This document shows, piece after piece, positions 43,352 through 49,186 of a stretch of 49,186 nucleotides of DNA. Source of the stretch: an uncultured bacterium (GTDB lineage Bacteria; Patescibacteriota; Minisyncoccia; Phycocordibacterales; UBA2100). The DNA is taken from positions 1-49,186 of the forward strand of contig CAIJXH010000017.1 of the NCBI GenBank assembly GCA_903824595.1. The letters run 5' to 3'. The first letter of the stretch is position 1; each line of letters opens with the position of its first letter. The notes beneath the pieces were generated by a model that saw nothing but the letters and a program-made list of their open reading frames with translations, did no database searches and was not told the DNA's origin. Made by a program: the position numbers and the translations under genes.

Positions 43352-43382
43352 AAAAAAGAAGTCCGGATTGTGTAATCCGGAC
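43352..43382 (-). terminator. Rho-independent terminator of the 82-residue gene
   Basis: A perfect 9-bp stem (GTCCGGATT/AATCCGGAC) is followed, on the minus strand, by TTCTTTTTT. Confidence 0.85.
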
Positions 43383-43397
43383 ATGAGATGCATGTTG

Positions 43398-43646
43398 CTA
43401 TTGGATATATCGCTTTCTTGTAGAGTAATTCATCTGAATTTTAAACATTTCAAACGACACTCCCTGATCTCCGTCATCTGGAGATATTCCGGCCTCTCTC
43501 CTAGCGGCTACCCATATGCGCCGCAGTCGTTTGTCCGCATCAAAAGCGAGCATCCAGCTCGCACCTCCATTTTGGATAGTCTCCACAAGAATCTCCGCGC
43601 GGAGACTCTCTTTATATACCTTATATTGGTCAAAGGTTACGGTCAT
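43398..43646 (-). CDS. Small hypothetical protein with strong ribosome binding site
   Basis: The 82-residue soluble product (MTVTFDQYKVYKESLRAEI) ends in a basic segment and has FDADKRLRRIWVAARREAGI in the middle. No recognised family. On the minus strand AGGAGGT lies 7 bases before ATG 43646, one of only three clear Shine-Dalgarno sites seen in the window. A terminator follows. Confidence 0.62.
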   Translation of the reverse strand: MTVTFDQYKVYKESLRAEILVETIQNGGASWMLAFDADKRLRRIWVAARREAGISPDDGDQGVSFEMFKIQMNYSTRKRYIQ

Positions 43647-43765
43647 TTCATGACCTCCTCTTCTCTATTTCAACGATGCTCAAACGTTGATAATACAGAT
43701 ATATTCTACATATGCAAGAGATCATCGAACGTTGCATGCAATCGTGACAAACGCTACACTAACGC

Positions 43766-44806
43766 ATGTCAAAATTCTACGAAGGGTTTACGTTTGACGA
43801 TGTGCTTATTCGCCCCGGCGAAAGCCGTATGGAGCCACGGGAGGCATCGCTTGCGACGAGGTTGGCGGGGATTGATCTCGCGCTGCCGTTCCTCTCGGCG
43901 GCGATGGATCGCGTGACAGAAAGCTCGATGGCGATTGCGCTCGGGAAGCTGGGTGCGCTCGGCGTGATACATCGCAATTGCACCGTGGAAGAGCAGGTGC
44001 GAATGGTGCGCGAAGCGAAGGCGGCAGGAGTGTCTGTGGCTGCCGCGTGCGGACCATTTCACCTGGAGCGCGCCAAGGCGCTCGACGAAGCAGGGTGCGA
44101 TGCGATCGTCGTGGATTGTGCGCATGGACACAACATGAACGTGATGGAGAGTGCGAAAAAAATCAAGAAATCGCTCAAACATGCCAAACTCATCTTCGGC
44201 AACATCGCGACCGCCGAAGCGGCAAAAGCAGCATGCGCATTTGCCGACGCAGTGAAGGTGGGTGTGGGTCCGGGAAGTATTTGCACTACGCGTATTGTCT
44301 CGGGTGTGGGCGTGCCGCAGCTTTCGGCGATACTCGATGTTGCTGCTGTGGCGGCGAAGAAAAAAGTTCCCGTCATTGCCGATGGTGGTATGCGCACCTC
44401 GGGCGACATCGCAAAAGCGCTCGCGGCAGGAGCGTCGGCTGTCATGCTTGGCAATCTCTTGGCGGGTACCGACGAGGCACCGGGCGCGATCGTGGAACGT
44501 GAAGGAAAGAAATATAAAGAATATCGCGGCATGGGATCGCAAGCGGTGATCGAGAGTGCTTCCGGTTCAGAACGCTATCTCACCAAAGGCAGAAAGGCGG
44601 TGCCAGAAGGAGTGGAAGGGCTTGTGTCGTGCAAGGGTTCGGTGAGCGAGATTGTGGCGACGCTTGCGTCGGGTGTGCAGGTGGGCATGGGATACGTGGG
44701 CGCGTGTACGATTTCTGAATTTTCAAAAAAATCCCGCTTCATCCGCATTACACACGCTTCCATTGTGGAAAGTAAGCCGCACTCGCTCGCGGGGATTACG
44801 GGGTAG
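43766..44806 (+). CDS. guaB: IMP dehydrogenase, CBS-domain-less
   Basis: GuaB oxidises IMP to XMP, the first step to GMP. The 346-residue product is the catalytic barrel alone: [32 protein letters not shown] with the catalytic Cys, [30 protein letters not shown] and the flap [16 protein letters not shown]. The two CBS domains found in most IMPDH are absent: the sequence runs directly from [13 protein letters not shown] into the barrel. GMP reductase is less likely given the flap. The C-terminus ([10 protein letters not shown]) and stop are encoded by a dispersed repeat. TACACT ends 5 bases before the ATG. Confidence 0.88.
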   Translation: MSKFYEGFTFDDVLIRPGESRMEPREASLATRLAGIDLALPFLSAAMDRVTESSMAIALGKLGALGVIHRNCTVEEQVRMVREAKAAGVSVAAACGPFHLERAKALDEAGCDAIVVDCAHGHNMNVMESAKKIKKSLKHAKLIFGNIATAEAAKAACAFADAVKVGVGPGSICTTRIVSGVGVPQLSAILDVAAVAAKKKVPVIADGGMRTSGDIAKALAAGASAVMLGNLLAGTDEAPGAIVEREGKKYKEYRGMGSQAVIESASGSERYLTKGRKAVPEGVEGLVSCKGSVSEIVATLASGVQVGMGYVGACTISEFSKKSRFIRITHASIVESKPHSLAGITG

Positions 44807-44807
44807 T
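44776..44807. repeat. 32-bp REP-like repeat, copy 1, over the guaB stop
   Basis: It matches 46330-46361 at 31 of 32 bases. In the reverse frame it encodes [10 protein letters not shown], like the VIPAxAG peptides seen over REP elements in other bacteria. Confidence 0.8.
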
Positions 44808-44848
44808 GTTCTCGGATTATATAGAACAATGACCTTGTTGTGTATCAA

Positions 44849-45715
44849 TCACTCGCTTGCCCATGTACGCGTGAATATCTTGTGTCCCTGAGTATCGAAA
44901 ATAGACATCTCACCAGGATTGCATTGTGTTCTGATGCTCCATAGCGCCGTGATCGATCCAAGTACACCATTTACGTTTTTGCATTGAAGAAAAATGGTTT
45001 CTGTTGCGGATGGGTCAGGTGTCAAGGATTGATCATAGTCGATGATGTGATAGACAGTGGAACCTGTGAGATATTTTGCCTCCACAGGGAGACCAGAAAC
45101 ACCAACAACCATACCATTGGCAAACGCCATTCGTTGTATACGCGGATCAGGTGGTGGTAGCGGTCCGTCGTAATTGTCGCCGTATGTCTTCACATACGAC
45201 GTAATTTCTTGCGCGGTTGGTTGCGATATTGACGCAAGAGCCGTGATACTCCCTCTATCCTTCAAAGCGGTAGTACACCCTCGTATCATTTCTACACGTG
45301 TTCTGGGTCCGATTGCTCCTTCATCAACCTTTGTGATTGCGATATTGTGAGCTGATTGCCAGTGTTGCAATGCTCGAGAGGTCGCTGTATTCAACTGACC
45401 AGTGATCGGTTCATCATATTCGCCTTCTGCCGAGAGAAACCTTTGCAATCTCGACACTTCGCCACCTGTATCAGCATCAGTGGCATCGAGGGAGAAATCA
45501 TGGGTCACCAACAAACAATGCGCGGCTGATGTTGTGGAATGCCCCTGTTCAGTGCCTCTTTTCATCATTTGTGTCGCTTGTGTAATCGCTTGCGACGCGA
45601 CTTGTGTGGCGGAATCTCTTGCGGATTGCGGAAGTGACGGATTGGCACTCACAATCCCAAGGAGAACGAGGGCGGTTTGGAGAAGCGCAATGATCGGTGC
45701 GAAGACGGAGGACAT
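44849..45715 (-). CDS. Secreted protein with peptidoglycan-binding-like domain
   Basis: The 288-residue product has a signal-like N-terminus (VFAPIIALLQTALVLLGIVSA). Residues about 85-135 resemble PG_binding_1: VSRLQRFLSAEGEYDEPITGQLNTATSRALQHWQSAHNI followed by GAIGPRTRVEM. The C-terminal 130 residues form an unrecognised beta-rich domain with two Cys (LQCKN and TQCNPG). It is probably tethered to the cell wall. CATAAT lies just before the ATG. Confidence 0.78.
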   Translation of the reverse strand: MSSVFAPIIALLQTALVLLGIVSANPSLPQSARDSATQVASQAITQATQMMKRGTEQGHSTTSAAHCLLVTHDFSLDATDADTGGEVSRLQRFLSAEGEYDEPITGQLNTATSRALQHWQSAHNIAITKVDEGAIGPRTRVEMIRGCTTALKDRGSITALASISQPTAQEITSYVKTYGDNYDGPLPPPDPRIQRMAFANGMVVGVSGLPVEAKYLTGSTVYHIIDYDQSLTPDPSATETIFLQCKNVNGVLGSITALWSIRTQCNPGEMSIFDTQGHKIFTRTWASE

Positions 45716-45814
45716 GATAATTATGAGTTACTTGATATGGATGAAGTGAACCATGGAAAAGATCGCGGGGCAATGCGTATGATGGGGAAAATTCTGGAGC
45801 GACGCGCACTCATT

Positions 45815-46060
45815 TCAATCAGCATGCTTGCGGATGTTCAGGAGTCGGTATACGTCATTTTCGATGCGGAAATAGAATCGGACGTTCCTACTGACGCGCG
45901 CTTGCCACACATCGGTTGTCCCGCCGTATTTCTTTGCGTGCAAAGAAGGGTGTCGTATGTCGCGCACAAGATACGCAATCTGCTTTTCAAACAACATTTG
46001 CACCGACGGGGGAAATGTCTTGAATGCGCGCCTAAAACTTGGTGTGCGGACGATATTCAT
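45815..46060 (-). CDS. RelE/ParE-family toxin (TA pair 1)
   Basis: The 81-residue protein has the RelE/YafQ-type fold pattern: FRRAFKTFPPSVQMLFEKQIAYL, HPSLHAKKYGG and a closing FYFRIENDVYRLLNIRKH. Such toxins usually cut mRNA at the ribosome. Its start overlaps the antitoxin stop by four bases, the usual order for this type II module. Confidence 0.85.
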   Translation of the reverse strand: MNIVRTPSFRRAFKTFPPSVQMLFEKQIAYLVRDIRHPSLHAKKYGGTTDVWQARVSRNVRFYFRIENDVYRLLNIRKHAD

Positions 46061-46287
46061 GCGCGAAGATCCTTCATCAATTCCTCAACGGAATGAAAAG
46101 GTCCCGCGACATCGCCCTCCGCGTCTTCCTGTATGCTCGCGCGCAACCACGCGGGGAGCTTCTTCATTGACGGTGTTTTCGCGGGTGTGTGACGGGCAAT
46201 GCGCGTCAGAGACTCATACTCCTTGCGAGAAAGTACGACGAGATCATCGTTGATCGACAGGGACTTCGGGATGGTCAAAGTAGCCAT
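46057..46287 (-). CDS. Antitoxin of TA pair 1
   Basis: The 76-residue protein begins MATLTIPKSLSINDDLVVLSRKEYESL, an AbrB/Phd-like N-terminal DNA-binding form often paired with RelE toxins, and ends in an acidic helix (SVEELMKDLRA) that should cover the toxin. TACAAT ends 6 bases before ATG 46287, and a palindrome spans it, giving autoregulation. Confidence 0.8.
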   Translation of the reverse strand: MATLTIPKSLSINDDLVVLSRKEYESLTRIARHTPAKTPSMKKLPAWLRASIQEDAEGDVAGPFHSVEELMKDLRA

Positions 46288-46292
46288 GACGA

Positions 46293-46307
46293 CATTGTAG
46301 CACAATG
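46293..46307. promoter_or_regulatory. Palindromic operator over the TA pair 1 promoter
   Basis: CATTGT-AGC-ACAATG is a perfect inverted repeat that overlaps the antitoxin -10 (46294-46299), so bound antitoxin would block RNA polymerase. Confidence 0.6.
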
Positions 46308-46329
46308 GCTGGTTTTTATAGAATGGCAC

Positions 46330-46361
46330 GCCGCACTCGCTTGCGGGGATTACGGGGTAGT
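46330..46361. repeat. 32-bp REP-like repeat, copy 2
   Basis: This intergenic copy lies upstream of TA pair 1 and matches the guaB end at 31 of 32 bases. It can fold as CCGCA/TGCGG. Confidence 0.8.
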
Positions 46362-46427
46362 CGAGCATGTGTTGACGGGATACATACCAAGATAGTACAT
46401 CAGCCCGTTTTGTTTTAGAGTATGTGT

Positions 46428-47360
46428 ATGGATTTGATCGCACGGATGGTTGCTTTTTGTATGACGATTCTTGCGGGGCTGTCGCACTCGGTCACCTATG
46501 TAGCGCCTTCACAGGTGATCGCCGCTTCACCTGAGTCTGTGAGTATGGTGTTTGGTGGCGACATGATGTTTGATCGCACCGTTCGACAGGTGATGGAGAT
46601 CAAGAGTGACGACTTCATTTTTTCATGTATTGACGACGTGTTGCATAACGACGATATCACGGTTGCAAATCTTGAAGGTCCGATAACTGAACACGCATCG
46701 ATCAGCGTGGGTTCACTGCCCGGTGACGGTTCAAATTTTACGTTTACATTTGCGACGAGTACCGCAATGCTTCTGGCGCGACACCACATTACTGTCGTAA
46801 ATCTTGGCAACAACCACGTCGTAAATTTTGGTACGAGCGGTGTACGCTCGACGATTTCTTTATTGCGTGAAGCGGGGGTGGATTATTTTGGAGATCCGAT
46901 TGCGCATAGGGTGACAACGTATGCCATGCATGGTGTGAATATCGCACTTATCGCGTACAACGAATTTGATTCTGGGGGTGCATCGAACGCTGCGTCGACT
47001 ACTCGCGCGGATATTCTCTATCAGAAAGCTGCGGGATATATGCCGATCGTGTATGCGCACTGGGGCGTGGAATACGCGACGACAAGTCCTTCATACGTCA
47101 GAGAACGTGCGCACTCGTTTGTCGATGCGGGTGCGATGTTGGTCATCGGCTCACATCCGCACGTGGTCGAAGATCACGAACTGTATCGTGGTATCCCTAT
47201 TTACTATTCACTCGGTAACTTTATATTTGATCAATATTGGAACGACGCGGTGAGGAATGGACTGCTCGTCTCGGTATTGCTGAATCGCAGGGGCGTTGCA
47301 AGCGTGCGTGAAATCCCTATACAACTTGAACATGATAGACGGACGTGTATGAAAAAATGA
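46428..47360 (+). CDS. CapA-family metallophosphoesterase-like protein
   Basis: The 310-residue product has a signal peptide (residues 5-28) and a PGA_cap domain: VFGGDMMFDRTVRQVM, VANLEGPIT, LGNNHVVNFG, and IGSHPHVVEDHELYRGIPIYYSLGNFIFDQ. CapA proteins are linked to poly-gamma-glutamate or cell-wall polymer export, but the biochemistry is not settled. TAGAGT (46416-46421) ends 6 bases before ATG 46428, which I prefer to ATG 46422. Confidence 0.88.
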   Translation: MDLIARMVAFCMTILAGLSHSVTYVAPSQVIAASPESVSMVFGGDMMFDRTVRQVMEIKSDDFIFSCIDDVLHNDDITVANLEGPITEHASISVGSLPGDGSNFTFTFATSTAMLLARHHITVVNLGNNHVVNFGTSGVRSTISLLREAGVDYFGDPIAHRVTTYAMHGVNIALIAYNEFDSGGASNAASTTRADILYQKAAGYMPIVYAHWGVEYATTSPSYVRERAHSFVDAGAMLVIGSHPHVVEDHELYRGIPIYYSLGNFIFDQYWNDAVRNGLLVSVLLNRRGVASVREIPIQLEHDRRTCMKK

Positions 47361-47362
47361 GA

Positions 47363-47368
47363 TACACT
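47363..47368 (+). promoter_or_regulatory. -10 element of pyrD, TACACT
   Basis: TACACT ends 6 bases before ATG 47375 and selects that start over two upstream in-frame starts. Confidence 0.5.
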
Positions 47369-47374
47369 GTGGGG

Positions 47375-48505
47375 ATGAAATATTATGTCGTCCACATGCT
47401 CGGATGGATCTATCGGCATATTGCGGTGCATTTTTTTTTCCTGTTTGATTCGGAACCGATTCACGAGTTTATCACCGAGGGCGGCTACTACTTGGGTAAA
47501 ATACCGGGAATGCGTGCGCTTTTGCGCGCCATGATCAGGGTTACACATCCAGCGCTTCGTACTGAACTTGCAGGCATTGTGTTTGATATTCCGATCGGAC
47601 TTTCTGCTGGGTTTGATTATGAAGGTCGTTTGCCGAGGATTCTCTCCGGGTTTGGGTTTGGTTTCGAGAGCATGGGCACGGTGACCAATGGAGCGTATCA
47701 AGGCAATCCGTATCCGCGCATCAAACGACTCGTGAAGTCACGCTCGATGCTCATCAACAAAGGCTTCAAATCGAGTGGTGTGGACTCTGTCTTGCGTCGC
47801 GTGGGCACCAAATCGTTTGATATTCCCATCGGGATCTCGCTGGGGAAGACCAACACTGTTGCCATCGACACGCATGAGCAAGCGGTTGCGGACGTAGTTG
47901 AAGCATTCAAAAAAGTAGAGGCGTCGGGTGTGCCGTTTGCCTATTTCGAACTCAACATCAGCTGCCCGAATCTCATCAAAGATATTTCGTTCTACGAGCC
48001 GTCGCGCTTGCGGCAGCTGCTATCCGCGGTGTGCGGCTTGCGCCTCTCGCGACCACTCTTCATCAAGATGCCTATCGTATTGTCCAACGACGAGACACTT
48101 GCACTCGTCGATGTGGTGCGGGAATTTCCTGTTGCCGCGGTGATCATAGGCAATCTCTTGAAAGATCGCACCGATCCCGCTCTCGATCGCAAAGAGATGG
48201 AAGAGTTTGGAAAATACAAAGGCAATTGGAGTGGCGTGCCATGTCGCCGTCGATCCGACGAGCTTATTCGCCTCGTCTATCAGCGCACCGAGGGCACACT
48301 GCCGATCATCGGTGTGGGAGGTGTCTTCACCGCCGAAGATGCATACCGCAAGATTCGTCTCGGCGCATCACTTCTTGAAATGGCGACCGCACCGATTTTC
48401 GAAGGACCGCAAGTCCCTGCTGAAATCTGCGCCGATTTGCCTGCACTTTTGGAGCGTGATGGATTTTCCAGTATCAAAGAGGCGGTGGGAGTGGATGCGC
48501 GCTAA
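47375..48505 (+). CDS. pyrD: Dihydroorotate dehydrogenase
   Basis: PyrD oxidises dihydroorotate to orotate in pyrimidine synthesis. The 376-residue product resembles the membrane-bound class 2 enzyme: an N-terminal hydrophobic helical segment (MLGWIYRHIAVHFFFLF), then GIVFDIPIGLSAGFDYEG, GFGFESMGTVT, NKGFKSSGVD, FELNISCPN and a C-terminal IGVGGVFTAEDAYRKIRLGAS. With a quinone-type enzyme, some electron acceptor is implied. The only other pyrimidine gene in the window is pyrG. Confidence 0.92.
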   Translation: MKYYVVHMLGWIYRHIAVHFFFLFDSEPIHEFITEGGYYLGKIPGMRALLRAMIRVTHPALRTELAGIVFDIPIGLSAGFDYEGRLPRILSGFGFGFESMGTVTNGAYQGNPYPRIKRLVKSRSMLINKGFKSSGVDSVLRRVGTKSFDIPIGISLGKTNTVAIDTHEQAVADVVEAFKKVEASGVPFAYFELNISCPNLIKDISFYEPSRLRQLLSAVCGLRLSRPLFIKMPIVLSNDETLALVDVVREFPVAAVIIGNLLKDRTDPALDRKEMEEFGKYKGNWSGVPCRRRSDELIRLVYQRTEGTLPIIGVGGVFTAEDAYRKIRLGASLLEMATAPIFEGPQVPAEICADLPALLERDGFSSIKEAVGVDAR

Positions 48506-48511
48506 TGAGCA

Positions 48512-48772
48512 CTATTCATAAATATCATGTGTTCCGACTCGATAAAATCGAGCGGTGTGTTTTTTGTCTTCGAAATCGAAAATGATACGATACGAGCTAT
48601 TGATCGAAAATGCATAAAATCCTTCAAGCGCACCGGATAGTTTGTGCGTCTTGAGTCTTGGATCAAAAGGATTTTCACGAAACAGGATCTCTTTTTTCTC
48701 CGCGAGGTTTTGTATCTCCGTCGGCAGTTTCTTGTACTGTCGCGCAAAAGCGGGGAGATACAGTATGTGCAT
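48512..48772 (-). CDS. RelE/YafQ-family toxin (TA pair 2)
   Basis: The 86-residue protein shows the pattern AFARQYKKLPTEIQNLAEKKEILF, DPRLKTHKLSGALEGFYAFSI and YRIIFDFEDKKHTARFYRVGTHD, typical of the RelE/YafQ/YoeB group. It starts two bases after the antitoxin stop. Confidence 0.87.
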   Translation of the reverse strand: MHILYLPAFARQYKKLPTEIQNLAEKKEILFRENPFDPRLKTHKLSGALEGFYAFSINSSYRIIFDFEDKKHTARFYRVGTHDIYE

Positions 48773-48774
48773 AC

Positions 48775-48990
48775 TTACCGTAAATCGCGAAGCGAACGGA
48801 GTGTCTTTCCCTTGCCTTGTGCAAATGCGCGGCGATCGGCGTGCAGTTCTTTCGCGAGCGCATCCTGTTTGTATGCGCGAAGAAGGTGGCGAAAGAATTC
48901 ACTCGTGGACGCAAACTGTCCGCGCTTGACCTCGGAGCGCATGTCTTTTGCGAGGTTTTCCGGCAGCGATATGTTTACAATGGTTCTCAT
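48775..48990 (-). CDS. Ribbon-helix-helix antitoxin (TA pair 2, ParD/RelB-like)
   Basis: The 71-residue protein begins MRTIVNISLPENLAKDM, the beta strand and first helix of a ribbon-helix-helix protein, with STSEFFRHLLRAY as second helix and a basic/polar tail for toxin binding. TACACT (minus strand) ends 7 bases before ATG 48990, and a perfect palindrome covers it. Confidence 0.85.
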   Translation of the reverse strand: MRTIVNISLPENLAKDMRSEVKRGQFASTSEFFRHLLRAYKQDALAKELHADRRAFAQGKGKTLRSLRDLR

Positions 48991-49008
48991 GTAATACAGT
49001 GTATTACA
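48990..49008. promoter_or_regulatory. Palindromic operator over the TA pair 2 promoter
   Basis: TGTAATACA-G-TGTATTACA is a perfect 9+1+9 inverted repeat that begins at the antitoxin start codon and contains its -10. It is a textbook site for a ribbon-helix-helix repressor. Confidence 0.8.
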
Positions 49009-49084
49009 GTTGTAGCGGCAACGCAATACGCAATAGGTGGGTGGTCTGACCTGCCCGCACTTCTCCCCACGTCATAAAGCCAAA

Positions 49085-49146
49085 AACAGGGACGATTCGC
49101 TAAAATAGAAGTGTCGAACTCATATTTTTAGCAAATCGTCTCTGTT
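49085..49146. repeat. Long inverted repeat at the window end
   Basis: Arms 49085-49105 and 49126-49146 are complementary at 19 of 21 positions, with a 20-base loop. No gene is seen from 49009 to the end of the window. A CCCGCaGGCGGG hairpin with a following T run lies just after, near 49165-49183. Confidence 0.75.
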
Positions 49147-49186
49147 CTCGTATGAACATACTAACCCGCAGGCGGGAGTTTTTGCA

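Overview
The window looks like a piece of a Patescibacteria (Candidate Phyla Radiation) genome, most probably a Parcubacteria lineage of moderate GC content. Evidence: very compact gene packing with many ATGA overlaps; a type IV pilus cluster whose prepilins carry the [27 protein letters not shown]-type N-termini common in Parcubacteria; few biosynthetic genes; tail-fibre-like surface proteins; and short spurious reading frames over dispersed repeats of a kind often seen in these genomes. UGA is used as a stop (ligA, gatA, secF, argH), so the UGA=Gly code of Gracilibacteria and Absconditabacteria does not apply. The lineage call is from memory of protein families, not from a search.

Layout. 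1-3374: the end of a secreted Ig-like protein, then a glycosyltransferase and a polyprenyl-phosphate sugar transferase for cell-surface glycans. 3478-7115: a surface region with a large fibre-like protein that ends in a formylglycine-generating-enzyme (FGE)/C-type-lectin fold and a C-terminus typical of a diversity-generating retroelement (DGR) variable region. Its 5' end is frameshifted in a run of nine G. A remnant of a DGR accessory protein follows, then a coiled-coil protein and an anchored Pro/Ser/Thr-rich protein. 7166-12945: sugar epimerase, folD, secD, secF, tyrA, a truncated RhuM gene and a small P-loop kinase. 13031-25371: a nearly complete type IV pilus locus (pilM, N, O, a PilP-like gene, pilB, a response regulator, pilT, pilC, three tandem pilins, prepilin peptidase, four minor pseudopilins).

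25417-35272: ligA, gatCAB, a membrane protein, an initiator tRNA, a GCS2-family ligase, an aspartoacylase-like hydrolase, two small genes and argH. 35341-39219: a 1292-residue surface protein with a six-bladed kelch-like propeller lodged inside a PKD domain. 39250-44806: a second small membrane protein, ftsE, ftsX, pyrG, two hypothetical genes and a CBS-less guaB. 44849-49186: a peptidoglycan-binding protein, two toxin-antitoxin pairs, a CapA-like phosphoesterase, pyrD and a terminal inverted repeat.

Two genome-scale habits stand out. First, about 25 genes have a -10-like hexamer (TATAAT, TATACT, TACAAT and similar) that ends 6-7 bases before the start codon, so transcription should begin at the A of ATG. 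Leaderless mRNA seems to be the default here, and clear Shine-Dalgarno sites are rare exceptions. Second, short dispersed repeats lie across gene ends and supply stop codons (argH, ligA, guaB) or a start codon (a pseudopilin). The pilus genes work as one machine: PilB extends, PilT retracts, PilC and PilMNO form the platform, PilD matures the pilins, and FtsEX, SecDF, the glycosyltransferases and the fibre proteins build the rest of the cell surface.
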